Shown here one piece after another: positions 49,869-58,552 of a stretch of 64,000 bases of DNA. Source of the DNA: Neobittarella massiliensis (ex Bilen et al. 2018) (GTDB lineage Bacteria; Bacillota; Clostridia; Oscillospirales; Ruminococcaceae). Both the position numbers and the translations under genes were made by a program. Numbering within the stretch: the first letter of the stretch is position 1; each line of letters begins with the position of its first letter. The stretch is from NCBI RefSeq assembly GCF_900289145.1, contig NZ_OKQO01000003.1, positions 186,001 to 250,000 on the forward strand, given 5' to 3'. Below the pieces are notes generated by a model, which saw only the letters and a program-made list of their open reading frames with translations, made no database searches and was not told the DNA's origin.

Positions 49869-50356
49869 GCGGACCGGGGCAGACCAAGACAGACCGGGGC
49901 AGGGGCCCGTATGCCTGTGTAGGGTGTAGGGCCTGTATAGAGCTTGTATAGAGCTGTATGGGGTCATATGGGCTATATGACCTGGGTGGTCGGGCGCGGT
50001 CTTATACGCGACCTCGACGGTCCGCCGCGCGATCTCACCGGCCGCGCGAGCGGCGGCAGACGAGCCGCCTGCCCGCCGGGAGAAGCGGCAAAACAGGGGG
50101 CGCTGCCGGCGGACAGCGCCGCCGACTTCCACTGTTCACCGCCCACCGCCCACCGCCATCACCGGCGCCCCCACAGAATGAGCCGCCGCACAAAAAGTTC
50201 CATCACCGCAAGCATGGTCCGCGGCCGGCGCCGCTTTGGCCGCCTTTCGGCCACCGCCGCCCAACCGCCGACCGGCCGCCGAGCAGCGTTTGCCGCCGCA
50301 TCTAACCGCGTGCAGCCCGCCGCCGCTGTTATTCGGATAAAATTTCTCTAATTCTC
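49869..50356. other. Intergenic with ~11-bp repeated motif, no gene seen
   Basis: About 490 bp. Between 49905 and 49975 GTGTAGGGT and GTATAGAGCT motifs recur every 10-11 bp. The rest is C-rich on the + strand and shows no gene. Confidence 0.5.
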
Positions 50357-50390
50357 TTGACAAAACAAACTGTAACCAGTATGATTACAG
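50357..50390 (+). promoter_or_regulatory. Promoter and operator of the rhodanese-Rrf2-reductase cluster
   Basis: TTGACA (50357-50362), 17 bp, TATGAT (50380-50385). CTGTAA (50370-50375) and TTACAG (50385-50390) form an inverted repeat over the -10, a likely site for the Rrf2 regulator encoded two genes on. Confidence 0.7.
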
Positions 50391-50415
50391 TAATGAAAAA
50401 AAGGAGGTGTGCCCC

Positions 50416-50883
50416 ATGCAGCAGGTAAAGATCGCCGCTGTGGTGCTGCTTGCCGCGCTGGTACTGTGCAGCTGCGGCGCCGGCAGCCAGCCGTCCGCCG
50501 GCGGCAGCGCCCCGGACGGCCAGAGCTCGAGCGGCGAGAGCGCCCAACCCGCCGGCACCTATCAAAAGATCACCCCCCAGCAGGGCCGGGAGATGATCGA
50601 CGCCGGCGGCGTCACGCTGGTCGACGTGCGCACCGCCGGGGAGTACGCCCAGGGCCACATCCCCGGGGCGATCCTGGTCCCAAACGACATTATCGCCAGC
50701 CGCCCGCCCGAAAAGCTGCCCGACAAGTCGGCCCCCATCATCCTCTACTGCCGCAGCGGGTCGCGCAGCAAACAGGCGGCCGACAAGCTGCTGGCCATCG
50801 GCTACCGGCAGGTATACGATATGGGCGGCATCATCGACTGGCCCTACGACACCGTCACCGGGGGCGAGAGCGCCCCCCAGTAA
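50416..50883 (+). CDS. Rhodanese-like lipoprotein
   Basis: 155 residues. A signal peptide with lipobox VLCSC (residues about 17-21) and a Ser/Gly-rich linker lead to one rhodanese domain (about 50-145): LVDVRTAGEYAQGHIPGA, LPDKSAPIILYCRSGSRS with the active-site Cys in CRSGSR, and GIIDWPYD. Such domains carry sulfur as a persulfide or act in thiol redox chemistry; the anchor puts it outside the membrane. The start is ATG 50416 with AAAGGAGGTG upstream. First gene of a cluster with an Rrf2 regulator and an RclA-like reductase. Confidence 0.92.
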   Translation: MQQVKIAAVVLLAALVLCSCGAGSQPSAGGSAPDGQSSSGESAQPAGTYQKITPQQGREMIDAGGVTLVDVRTAGEYAQGHIPGAILVPNDIIASRPPEKLPDKSAPIILYCRSGSRSKQAADKLLAIGYRQVYDMGGIIDWPYDTVTGGESAPQ

Positions 50884-50911
50884 ATACTGCAAACAGCGAG
50901 GTATCAGCACT

Positions 50912-51334
50912 TTGAACGGAGATCTCTCACTGGCCGTACACGCGCTGGTGTTTTTAGACCACAAAAACTGCACCCAGTCCAGCGAGCAGCTGGCCCAAAA
51001 CATCTGCACCCATCCGGTGCGGGTGCGGCGGGTGCTGGCCAAGCTGGCCCGCGCCGGGCTGGTGCGCACCCGTGAGGGCGGCGCGGGCGGCTACCTGCTG
51101 GCCCGCCCGGCCGCCGACATAACGCTCTGCCAGGTGGCGGCGGCGCTGTCGGTACGCTTTGTCGAGGTCAGCTGGCGCAGCGGCGACGTGGATATGGACT
51201 GTCTGGTCGCCTCGGGCATGGGCGCCGTCATGGACGGCATCTACCGCGAGCTCGACGAGCTGTGCCAAAAGCGGCTGCAGAGCATCGCCATCGGCGACCT
51301 CACCGCACAGATATTCGGCGGCCCCGCCGCCTGA
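50912..51334 (+). CDS. Rrf2 family transcriptional regulator
   Basis: 140 residues. Winged helix: LSLAVHALVFLDHKNCTQSS, then SEQLAQNICTHPVRVRRVLAKL and LVRTREGGAGGYLLARPAADI, the conserved Rrf2 wing. The three-cysteine Fe-S cluster motif of IscR/NsrR types is missing; a lone Cys (MDCLVASG) lies where members such as YwnA/CymR types have variable residues, so a redox or thiol switch at that Cys is possible. The start is TTG 50912 with GCGAGGT upstream; 28 bp separate it from the rhodanese gene. It probably binds the palindrome in the cluster promoter. Confidence 0.92.
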   Translation: MNGDLSLAVHALVFLDHKNCTQSSEQLAQNICTHPVRVRRVLAKLARAGLVRTREGGAGGYLLARPAADITLCQVAAALSVRFVEVSWRSGDVDMDCLVASGMGAVMDGIYRELDELCQKRLQSIAIGDLTAQIFGGPAA

Positions 51335-51357
51335 CGAACAGAAAGAAGGCTTTTCTT

Positions 51358-52728
51358 TTGAAACGATACGACGATATCATCATCGGCTTTGGCAAAGGCG
51401 GCAAAACGCTGGCCGGCGCGCTGGCCGGGTCCGGCCGCCGGGTGGCGCTCATCGAGCAGTCTGCGCAGATGTACGGCGGCACCTGCATCAACGTGGCCTG
51501 CATCCCCAGCAAATCGCTGGAGCACAGCGCCCGCATGTCCGCCGCCCAGGGCGGCAGTTTTGCCGACCGGGCCGCCCGCTACGCGCAGGCCGTCGCCAAA
51601 AAGCGCCGGCTCACCGCGGCGCTGCGGCAAAAAAATCTGGCCAAGCTCCAATCCGCCGGGGTCGAGGTGATCCTGGGCCGGGCCGCCTTCACCGGCCCCC
51701 AAACGCTGTCGGTGGCGCTGCCCGACGGCGGCACCCAGCAGCTGCAGGGCGGCCACATCTTTATAAATACCGGCGCCCAGCCCAACCTGCCCGCCATCCC
51801 CGGGCTAAAAGAGAGCCGCTATACCTACACCAGCCAAACGCTGATGGAGCTGGATGCGCTGCCGGCCGAGCTGGTCATCATCGGCGGCGGCTACATCGGG
51901 CTGGAGTTCGCCTCCTACTACCAGAATTTCGGCGCCCGGGTCACGGTGGTGCAGAACACCGGCGACTTTATGCCCCGCGAGGACGCCGAGGTGGCCGCCG
52001 CCGTGCGCCAGAGCCTGCAGGACCGCGGCGTACAGCTGCTGTTTGGCGCCCAGGTGCAGCGGGTGGAGGACGGCCCCGACGCCGCCACCGTGTACCTGCA
52101 GCAGGCCGGCGAGCGCCGTGCGCTCAGCGCCCAGGCAGTGCTGGTGGCCGTGGGCCGCCACCCCAACACCGAGGGCCTTGGCTGCGAGCGGGCCGGGGTG
52201 GCCCTCACCGACCGCGGCGCCGTACAGGTAGACGAGCAGCTGCGCACCACCGCCCCCGGCGTTTGGGCCATGGGCGATGTGGCCGGCGGCCTGCAATTCA
52301 CCTACATCTCACTGGATGACAGCCGCATCGTGAAGTCGCAGCTGCTGGGCGACGGCGGCCGCACCACCCAAAACCGCGGCGCCGTGCCCTACAGCGTGTT
52401 TTTAGACCCGCCCATGGCCCGGGTGGGTCTCACCGAGCAAGAGGCCAAAGACCGGGGCCTGTCTGTGCAGGTGGCCCGGCTGCCGGTGGCGGCCATCCCC
52501 AAAGCCCAGGTCCTGGGCCAGACTACCGGCCTGTTCAAGGTGGTCATCGAGGCCGCCAGCGGCCGCATTCTGGGCGCGCACCTGTTCGGGGCCGAAGCCC
52601 ACGAGCTGATAAACATCTTTAAGCTGGCTATCGATATCGGCGTGCCGTACACGGTGCTGCGCGACAATATCTACACCCACCCCACCATGGCCGAAGGCAT
52701 CGGCGACCTGCTGGCCGCCGTCCGGTAG
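51358..52728 (+). CDS. RclA-like flavin disulfide reductase (oxidant defence)
   Basis: 456 residues, pyridine nucleotide-disulfide oxidoreductase. FAD site [19 protein letters not shown], redox pair C43/C48 in [16 protein letters not shown](P)H site [36 protein letters not shown] and the C-terminal dimer domain ending [13 protein letters not shown]. IIGFGKxGKTLA and [12 protein letters not shown] match E. coli RclA, which with its relatives reduces hypothiocyanous acid or Cu(II) during host oxidant stress, rather than mercuric reductase or lipoamide dehydrogenase. The start is TTG 51358, 23 bp after the Rrf2 stop, with AAAGAAGG upstream. Third gene of the cluster. Confidence 0.9.
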   Translation: MKRYDDIIIGFGKGGKTLAGALAGSGRRVALIEQSAQMYGGTCINVACIPSKSLEHSARMSAAQGGSFADRAARYAQAVAKKRRLTAALRQKNLAKLQSAGVEVILGRAAFTGPQTLSVALPDGGTQQLQGGHIFINTGAQPNLPAIPGLKESRYTYTSQTLMELDALPAELVIIGGGYIGLEFASYYQNFGARVTVVQNTGDFMPREDAEVAAAVRQSLQDRGVQLLFGAQVQRVEDGPDAATVYLQQAGERRALSAQAVLVAVGRHPNTEGLGCERAGVALTDRGAVQVDEQLRTTAPGVWAMGDVAGGLQFTYISLDDSRIVKSQLLGDGGRTTQNRGAVPYSVFLDPPMARVGLTEQEAKDRGLSVQVARLPVAAIPKAQVLGQTTGLFKVVIEAASGRILGAHLFGAEAHELINIFKLAIDIGVPYTVLRDNIYTHPTMAEGIGDLLAAVR

Positions 52729-52765
52729 ATGCCACCTCGGCAGCACCTGCACCCGGCGGGGGCAA

Positions 52766-52798
52766 TTTGGAGCAGTTTAGGATAGTTTAGGGCAGTTT
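52766..52798. repeat. Exact 10-bp phased TTT tracts
   Basis: TTT occurs at 52766, 52776, 52786 and 52796 within units such as GCAGTTTAGG. It lies in the 240-bp spacer after the RclA-like gene. Confidence 0.8.
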
Positions 52799-52971
52799 GA
52801 GGCGGTGTGATACCGCTCTATATCCGCCGGCACAAAATGTAACAGCCCGCGCCCCGCCCCAGCTGCCTGCCGGTGCGGGGCGCGGTGTGTGCCGCCCTTA
52901 AAACAGCGCCGCCACCGGCTGAAAAGGCCCACCGCCCGGTGATATCAAAAAAGGAGAGAAGAGACAACGCG

Positions 52972-53520
52972 GTGGATATCTATCAGCAGATCAAAGAGGA
53001 GTGCCTGCGCTCCACCGAGACTAGCCCTATAAAGCATCTCTGCCAGATGATGCAAAAGGACTATGTGCATATGCACGGCCCCGAGCACCACGTCCTCGAC
53101 GGCGCCTGCTTTTTGTCGGCGCTGCACAGCGCGGGGGTGGATTTCGATCTCGATGCGGCGCTGGACGAGATGATCCGCCGCGGCCGGCAGATGCCCGGGG
53201 CCACCTGCGGGCAGTGGGGCGTCTGCGGCTCGGCGTCCTCGGTCGGCGCGGCGCTCTCCATCCTGCACGGCACCGGTCCGCTCAGCAGTGACCAGTACTA
53301 CAGCGACAATCTCAGCTTTGTCTCGCAGGCGCTGCAGGCGATCGCCGCAGTAGGGGGGCCCCGCTGCTGTAAGCGCAACGCCTTTTTGTCGCTGTCGGTG
53401 GCGATCGACTTTGTCGACCGGCAGTACGGCATCAAGCTGCCCAAAAGTAAGCCCCGCTGCACCTTTTCGCCCCAAAACCAGCAGTGTCTCGGCGCCGACT
53501 GCCCCTTTTTTGGGGGGTGA
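52972..53520 (+). CDS. DUF5714 family protein
   Basis: 182 residues, soluble and Cys-rich. CQMMQKDYVHMHGPEHHVLDG near the start, GATCGQWGVCGSASSVGAA in the middle, GGPRCCKRNAF and the C-terminal QCLGADCPFFGG suggest a metal site; this layout is that of DUF5714, sometimes found with methanogen-type or radical SAM genes. Function unknown. GTG 52972 is used; an AAAGGAGAG site lies about 13-15 nt upstream, somewhat far, and GTG 52939 is an alternative. A terminator follows. Confidence 0.78.
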   Translation: MDIYQQIKEECLRSTETSPIKHLCQMMQKDYVHMHGPEHHVLDGACFLSALHSAGVDFDLDAALDEMIRRGRQMPGATCGQWGVCGSASSVGAALSILHGTGPLSSDQYYSDNLSFVSQALQAIAAVGGPRCCKRNAFLSLSVAIDFVDRQYGIKLPKSKPRCTFSPQNQQCLGADCPFFGG

Positions 53521-53568
53521 ACCGCCGGGCCACCGCCCACTTACGCCGCCGCCCACTGCCGCATAACA

Positions 53569-53600
53569 AAGGCCCCCGGTCTCTGCCGGGGGCCTTATTT
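53569..53600 (+). terminator. Terminator after the DUF5714 gene
   Basis: AAGGCCCCCGG (53569-53579) and CCGGGGGCCTT (53586-53596) pair perfectly, followed by ATTTT. Confidence 0.8.
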
Positions 53601-54493
53601 TGCGCTGTGGGCCGTGGCTGCGTCTGTCCTGTGCCGGGCGGCATCGGGAGCCGCCGCCCGGCATAGTCAGGCGCTTTTTGCCCGCGCCCACCTGCTATAG
53701 GCCCCAGCCGCCGCGCCCGAATAGCCCGTTTACTCCGCACCTCCCTATAGAGACAGCTTTTCTGTGCTCTCCCAGCTCTCACCACCCAGACTGCCCGCCC
53801 GCCGCCGCGCTGGGCAGGGGAGGGCCGCTGCTACGCCGTCTGTCACCCACCGGCACCCCCGCCGCGCCCACCTGGCCCTACCGCCGCGCCTGGATGACCC
53901 ACCTATCCCGCACCTCCCCACAGACGGCTTCTCCGCGCTCTCCCAGCTCCCGCCGTCCAGACTGCCCACCCTCCGCCCCCCAAAACAGCAAAAGAGAGCA
54001 GCGCGCGGTAACTGCTACCGCGCGCCGCGCGCTCTCTCTATTTTGCCGGGCGCCGGCCCGCCCGCAGGGGACACAGGCCGAAAATACGCCGCTCTTTAGC
54101 CGATGTACGCCTTGCCGCCCATGTACATGCGCAGCGGCTCGGGGATGGCGATGCGCCCGTCTTGCTGGGGCAAACAGCCCGGCCCGCTGTCTTTCTAGCT
54201 GATTAGCTGGCGCCCCCGCGGCGGCCATCTTCACACCTCACTACAAAAAGCGGCGCGCAGAGCAGTTCTGCACGCCGCTTTTCTATTTTTGCCCACCGGG
54301 CCCGCCCGGAGCAGGTTTAGAGCATGCTTAGAGCGCGTTTCGGGTTTGTCTCAGGCATGTTTTGATCGCGTTTGAAACGCGCTGAAAGTATGGCCGGAAC
54401 CCACCGGCCCGCCAGCACGTTAGCCCACCGGCCCGCCAGCCCACCGGCGCTCAGCGCTCGGCCCCGACAGGCTCCGTTTTTGCACCGGACCTT
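53601..54493. other. Spacer with two hairpins and a copy of the serS 3' end
   Basis: C-rich on the + strand. A long hairpin (arms AGAGAGC...GCTCTCT, about 53995-54038) and another at about 54246-54282 (AAAGCGGCG/CGCCGCTTT arms) may terminate minus-strand transcripts. 54098-54162 repeats the last ~65 bp of serS (see separate entry). Short GGCCCGCCAGC-type repeats occur at 54400-54450. Confidence 0.5.
54098..54162 (-). pseudogene. Duplicated 3' end of serS
   Basis: Nearly identical to 54494-54558, the final ~21 codons of serS with the stop (…IPEPLRMYMGGKAYIG). The offset is 396 bp. Upstream of the copied part the similarity ends abruptly, so it is a fragment left by a tandem duplication and deletion or by recombination. 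Confidence 0.9.
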
Positions 54494-55774
54494 TTAGCCG
54501 ATGTACGCCTTGCCGCCCATGTACATGCGCAGCGGCTCGGGGATGGCGATGCGGCCGTCGGCCTGCAGGTTGTTTTCCAAAAAGGCGATGAGCATGCGCG
54601 GCGGCGCCACCACCGTGTTGTTCAGGGTGTGGGCGAAGTAGTTGCCGCCCTCCTTGCGCTTTACGCGAATGCCCAGCCGGCGGGCTTGGGCGTCGCCCAG
54701 GTTGGAGCAGCTGCCCACCTCGAAGTACTTTTTCTGGCGGGGGGACCAGGCCTCCACATCGATGCTCTTGACCTTTAAGTCGGCCAGATCGCCCGAGCAG
54801 CACTCCAGCGTGCGCACCGGGATATCCATCGAGCGGAAGAAGTCCACCGTGTTCTGGTACAGCTTTTTAAACCAGTCGGCGCTGTCCTCGGGGCGGCACA
54901 CCACCACCATCTCCTGCTTTTCAAACTGGTGGATGCGGTACACCCCCCGCTCCTCGATGCCGTGGGCCCCCACCTCTTTGCGGAAGCAGGGCGAGTAGCT
55001 GGTCAGCGCCTGGGGCAGCTGGTCCTCGGTGAGCATGGTGTCGATGAATTTGCCGATCATCGAGTGCTCGCTGGTGCCGATGAGGTACAGGTCTTCGCCC
55101 TCGATCTTGTACATCATGTTTTCCATCTCGCTAAAGCTCATCACGCCGGTGACCACATTGCTGCGGATCATGTAGGGGGGGATGTAGTAGGTAAAGCCGC
55201 GGTCGATCATAAAGTCGCGGGCGTACGACAAAATGGCCGAGTGCAGCCGGGCGATGTCGCCGCACAGGTAGTAAAAGCCGTTGCCGCTGGTCTTGCGGGC
55301 GCTGTCCAGGTCGATGCCGCTCAGCCGCTCCATGATATCCACATGGTAGGGGACCTCAAAATCGGGCACCGCCGGCTCGCCAAAGCGCTCCACCTCCACG
55401 TTCTCGCTGTCGTCTTTGCCAATGGGCACCGACTCGTCGATGATCTGGGGGATCACCAGCATCCGCTGGCGGATCTGGGCGCTCAGCTCGGTCTCTTTTT
55501 CGTCCAGCTCAGCCAGCTCTTTGGCGATGGCGGCCACCTGAGCCTTGGTGGCCTCGGCCTCCTCTTTTTTGCCCTGACCCATCAGCGCGCCGATCTGCTT
55601 GCTGATGGAGTTGCGCTGGCTGCGCAGCTCGTCACAGCGCGATTTTACCGTGCGAAATTCCCGGTCCAGCGCCACCACTTCGTCCACCAGCACCAGCTTT
55701 TCATCCTGAAATTTTTTCTTGATGTTCTCCTTCACCAGTTCCGGGTCGGTGCGCAACAGTTTGATATCCAGCAT
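54494..55774 (-). CDS. serS: Seryl-tRNA synthetase
   Basis: 426 residues, normal class II SerRS. It charges tRNA-Ser (and tRNA-Sec where present). The N-terminal helical arm (about 25-105; KKKFQDEKLVLVDEVVALD) binds the long variable arm of tRNA-Ser. Motif 2 is visible in PCFRKEVGAHGIEERGVYR IHQF and motif 3 in NGTVV-like NNTVVAPPRMLIAFLENN. The start is ATG 55774 (MLDIKLLRTDPELVK) with GAGGAGGC 8 nt upstream; a longer in-frame reading is not supported. A serine T-box leader controls it. Confidence 0.97.
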   Translation of the reverse strand: MLDIKLLRTDPELVKENIKKKFQDEKLVLVDEVVALDREFRTVKSRCDELRSQRNSISKQIGALMGQGKKEEAEATKAQVAAIAKELAELDEKETELSAQIRQRMLVIPQIIDESVPIGKDDSENVEVERFGEPAVPDFEVPYHVDIMERLSGIDLDSARKTSGNGFYYLCGDIARLHSAILSYARDFMIDRGFTYYIPPYMIRSNVVTGVMSFSEMENMMYKIEGEDLYLIGTSEHSMIGKFIDTMLTEDQLPQALTSYSPCFRKEVGAHGIEERGVYRIHQFEKQEMVVVCRPEDSADWFKKLYQNTVDFFRSMDIPVRTLECCSGDLADLKVKSIDVEAWSPRQKKYFEVGSCSNLGDAQARRLGIRVKRKEGGNYFAHTLNNTVVAPPRMLIAFLENNLQADGRIAIPEPLRMYMGGKAYIG

Positions 55775-55840
55775 CGTATCTGCCTCCTCAATATACTTCT
55801 GGGCGGGGCGGAAAACGCTCTTTTGCGCGCTGCGGGCCAC

Positions 55841-56119
55841 AAAAAAAGCCTCCCACCCCTGTTTTTACACATGGGACGGAAGACGTTCCGCGTTGCCACC
55901 CAAATTGCCGGCAGTCACTTTGCCGGCCACTCGTCTGGTACGATAGAGGGTACCGTCCTTCGGCTCGTCGCCGAGAGCTCCGGGAGCGGACCGGCCCGCC
56001 CCTCTCTGCCGGCTCTCAGCTGCCGCCGGTTCTCTGTAAAAGAGGGGAGTAACGCGTACAGGCCATCTTTCCCATCGTCGCCCAGTCGGCACGGCAGACC
56101 GCGCCGCGCCACATAACAT
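55841..56119 (-). promoter_or_regulatory. T-box riboswitch of serS
   Basis: Minus-strand leader with T-box motif TGGGTGGCAACGCGG (55902-55888) and a terminator made of CCGTCCCATG / GGGGTGGGAGGC and T7 (55885-55841). The Stem I side carries ACAGAGAACCGGC, CTGAGAGCCGGC and then GGAGCTCTCGGCG; the UCU after GAGC is a serine codon and the likely specifier. Uncharged tRNA-Ser would stabilise the antiterminator and allow serS transcription. Confidence 0.9.
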
Positions 56120-56125
56120 GTTTTT

Positions 56126-56154
56126 ATTATAACCACTTTTGCGCCCACATGCAA
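56126..56154 (-). promoter_or_regulatory. Promoter of the serS T-box transcript
   Basis: On the minus strand TTGCAT (56154-56149), 17 bp, TATAAT (56131-56126). Confidence 0.8.
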
Positions 56155-56273
56155 GTAAAACCTACCGCCCGGCCTGCCACCTGCCGCCCGCACGTCGGTT
56201 TTGCCCCGCCAAAAAGCTGCGCGCAGCCCCGGTACACGCCCCGCCGACCGGTGACGCATCTGCCGCCGGCCGG

Positions 56274-56302
56274 TTGCATTTTTTCCGCCGGCGTGTTACA
56301 GT
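56274..56302 (+). promoter_or_regulatory. Promoter of the radical SAM-like gene
   Basis: TTGCAT (56274-56279), 17 bp, TACAGT (56297-56302), 54 bp before the start, divergent from serS. Confidence 0.6.
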
Positions 56303-56356
56303 ACAAAATTGTCGTATCTAAAAACAAAAATACAGAAGATAGAGAGGTTACAAGCC

Positions 56357-57067
56357 ATGCCGTCAGATCAGTCCACACAGCTGCAGCGCTACAGCGTCAT
56401 CCCCGGCCACCACGCCCGCGAGCTGGTGCTGCTCAAAGGCGGCCCCTGCGCCTGGGGCCGCTGTGCCTTTTGCGACTATATCCGCGACAACTCCACCGAC
56501 GAGCTGCTCTGCGACCGGGTCAACGCGTCGGTGCTGGCCCGGGTCACCGGCCAGACCGGCCAGCTGGAGGTCATCAACTCCGGCAGCGTGTTCGAGCTCA
56601 CCCCCGGCACAATGGCCGCCCTGCGCCGGGTCGTCGAGCAAAAGCAGATCAAAAAGTTGTATTTTGAGTGCCACTGGTCCTACCGCCACCGCCTGCAGGA
56701 GGTGCGGGACTACTTCGGTGTCCCCATCGTATTCAAGTGCGGTATCGAGACCTTCGACGACGATTTTCGCAACCGGGTGCTCAAAAAGGGGATCGTCTAC
56801 GACGACCTGCAGGAGGTCCGCCGCTACTTCGACTCGGTGTGTCTGCTGGTGGGCATCCAGGGCCAGACCAAAGAGATGCTCGACCGCGACGTGAAGATAC
56901 TGCTCGAGCATTTTCCCCTGGGCTGTATCAACGTGTTTTGTGAAAACAGCACCGATGTGCGCGCCGACGCTCAGCTGGCCCAGTGGTTCTGCCAAAAATA
57001 CGCCCACCTGCAAAACGACCCCCGCATCGACTTCCTGACCGACAACACCGATTTCGGCGTGGGCTAA
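56357..57067 (+). CDS. Radical SAM-like protein with CX4CX2C motif
   Basis: 236 residues. GGPCAWGRCAFCDYIRDNS (about residues 28-46) gives C-x4-C-x2-C, a variant of the radical SAM CX3CX2C cluster motif as seen in some B12-independent family members. After it come LEVINSGSVFELTPGTM, FKCGIETFDDDFRNRVLKKG and LLVGIQGQTKEML, matching the barrel strands of radical SAM enzymes. The barrel is short. Substrate unknown; similar small proteins occur in Clostridia, sometimes near queuosine genes, none of which is here. The start is ATG 56357 with AGAGAGG upstream. Confidence 0.82.
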   Translation: MPSDQSTQLQRYSVIPGHHARELVLLKGGPCAWGRCAFCDYIRDNSTDELLCDRVNASVLARVTGQTGQLEVINSGSVFELTPGTMAALRRVVEQKQIKKLYFECHWSYRHRLQEVRDYFGVPIVFKCGIETFDDDFRNRVLKKGIVYDDLQEVRRYFDSVCLLVGIQGQTKEMLDRDVKILLEHFPLGCINVFCENSTDVRADAQLAQWFCQKYAHLQNDPRIDFLTDNTDFGVG

Positions 57068-57093
57068 AGCCCCGCCAGGCGTGCAGTCCGTGA

Positions 57094-57150
57094 AAAACAG
57101 GCCGCTTTACCCCGCTTTCCGACAGCGAGGTAGGGCGGCCTGTTTTACTT
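57094..57150 (+). terminator. Terminator of the radical SAM-like gene
   Basis: AAAACAGGCCGC (57094-57105) and GCGGCCTGTTTT (57135-57146) pair perfectly around a partly structured loop, T-rich end. Confidence 0.8.
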
Positions 57151-57950
57151 TTGAGCCACCGCCGGTCTCCAGCCCACCAGTCTACCGGCCCACCAGTCCA
57201 CCAGTCCACTGCCCGGATATTGAGCGTGGCGCTCTCTTTTCACCGTTCACCGTATGCCGCCCCGCTGTGTACTCTACTTTATCGCCCCTGTGCCCCTGCT
57301 GCAACGGCTCCCACCGCTCATGCTCTGTGCCAACGGGCCGTTTTTTGCCTGTGTTTTGCGGTATCACTGTCCGCCTCCGTCCCGCTATCGGCAGGGGGGT
57401 TCGCGCCGCCCTGTGGGGGCTCGCCCCAGTACACCATTTGTCGTCGTCGGGGCAGCTCTGTCCGTGCCCGGACCAGCCGGTGTTCCCCGGTTTACAGCAC
57501 CGCCGGCTGTTTGCCCGGTCGGCGGCCGTACCATCGGCTTTTGGGGCCGCTGTTTTTGCGCGCCCGCAGGTGTCGGCGCACCCCCGCCATCGGTCCAGGG
57601 GGGAGAGTCTCAAAGTCTCTCTGCCGCCCCGCCCGCCAGTTTTTTGCTGGGAAAATGTAGAAAATTGCGTTCGGCGCCCGGCGGTGCCCACGACCGCCAT
57701 ATTTGGCCGCTCACAGCACCTTTTTTGGCAAAATCTTCTTAAAAGTGAGTATAGCACAGCAGAACGATTAAGTCTGCTTTATCGGTCGTTGCCGCCCTGC
57801 GCGGCAAGCAGCGGCCCGCCCGAACGTGTTCTCCCGCCCGCCGCCCCCGTGCGGCCCCGGACACGCGGGGGCCGCTGCCGGCCTGGGCGGGCGGGAGAGC
57901 GGAGCCCGCTGCCGGTCAGTGCACCCCAAGGCGCCAACAGGAGGAGATAG
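57151..57950. other. Intergenic, no gene seen
   Basis: About 800 bp, C-rich on the + strand. CCACCAGTC-type units repeat at about 57165-57210. Long frames in all three + readings are compositional; none has a ribosome site or known domain. Confidence 0.5.
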
Positions 57951-57957
57951 ATGTTTC

Positions 57958-58242
57958 ATGAGATCTGCCGCTAAAGACCAGCCGGGGCTGCTCGCCTACC
58001 TGGCGCAGAGGGCCGGCTATCTGTACATATCCGACCTGCGGTACCGCGTCGACCGCGATGCCGACCTGCAGCAGGCCCTGCAGGAGGTGCGCCCCGCCGC
58101 CTACAGCCGCGCCGAGTGTATCGATGCCGTCACCTATATCACCGGCCGCACGCACAGCTTTTACACCGCCGCCCAGGCGCTGCAGTACCTGAAGCGCTAC
58201 CTGGCCGCCGGCCGCCCCGAGAGCGACCGCGACATTCGCTAG
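57958..58242 (+). CDS. Small hypothetical protein
   Basis: 94 residues starting MRSAAKDQPGLLAYLAQRAG, soluble and mostly helical (YLYISDLRYRVDRDADLQQAL; AAQALQYLKRYLAAGRPESD). No family recognised. Support: an AGGAGGAG site about 12 nt upstream, codon use like neighbouring genes, and a terminator 100 bp downstream. ATG 57951 is in another frame and gives only a short peptide. Confidence 0.65.
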   Translation: MRSAAKDQPGLLAYLAQRAGYLYISDLRYRVDRDADLQQALQEVRPAAYSRAECIDAVTYITGRTHSFYTAAQALQYLKRYLAAGRPESDRDIR

Positions 58243-58342
58243 GCCCGGCAGCCGCCCCGCTGCTATCTGCTGCCCCACCGTCCCGGCAACAGATGAAAGA
58301 GACCCCCTCAATACGCCCCAGCACCCCAAAAAAACATCCCAG

Positions 58343-58370
58343 AGAGCACCCGCCCGGGTGCTCTTTTTTT
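58343..58370 (+). terminator. Terminator of the small hypothetical gene
   Basis: AGAGCACCCG (58343-58352) and CGGGTGCTCT (58355-58364) with T7. Confidence 0.85.
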
Positions 58371-58483
58371 ACCGCAAACGCGCACCGCCCCGCATTTAGC
58401 CGCCGGCGGCGGGCGCACGCTCCACGTACAGCGCCGCCACAGCCATGCCGCAGGCCACTGGTATCGGCCCGCCCCACCGGCGC

Positions 58484-58523
58484 AAAAAAGGCGCGCAGCC
58501 CAAAACAGCTGTGCGCCTTTTTT
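58484..58523 (-). terminator. Bidirectional terminator after the P-type ATPase gene
   Basis: AAAAAAGGCGCGCAGC pairs with GCTGTGCGCCTTTTTT (one G-T pair); T-runs exist on both strands. It lies 30 bp past the ATPase stop on the minus strand. Confidence 0.8.
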
Positions 58524-58552
58524 ATCACGGTAGGGAAGAGCCTCCCAACTCA

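Noticed and set aside
54929-56116. 395-codon + strand frame opposite serS and its T-box
   Set aside because: Antisense shadow that runs across the T-box leader; no domain.
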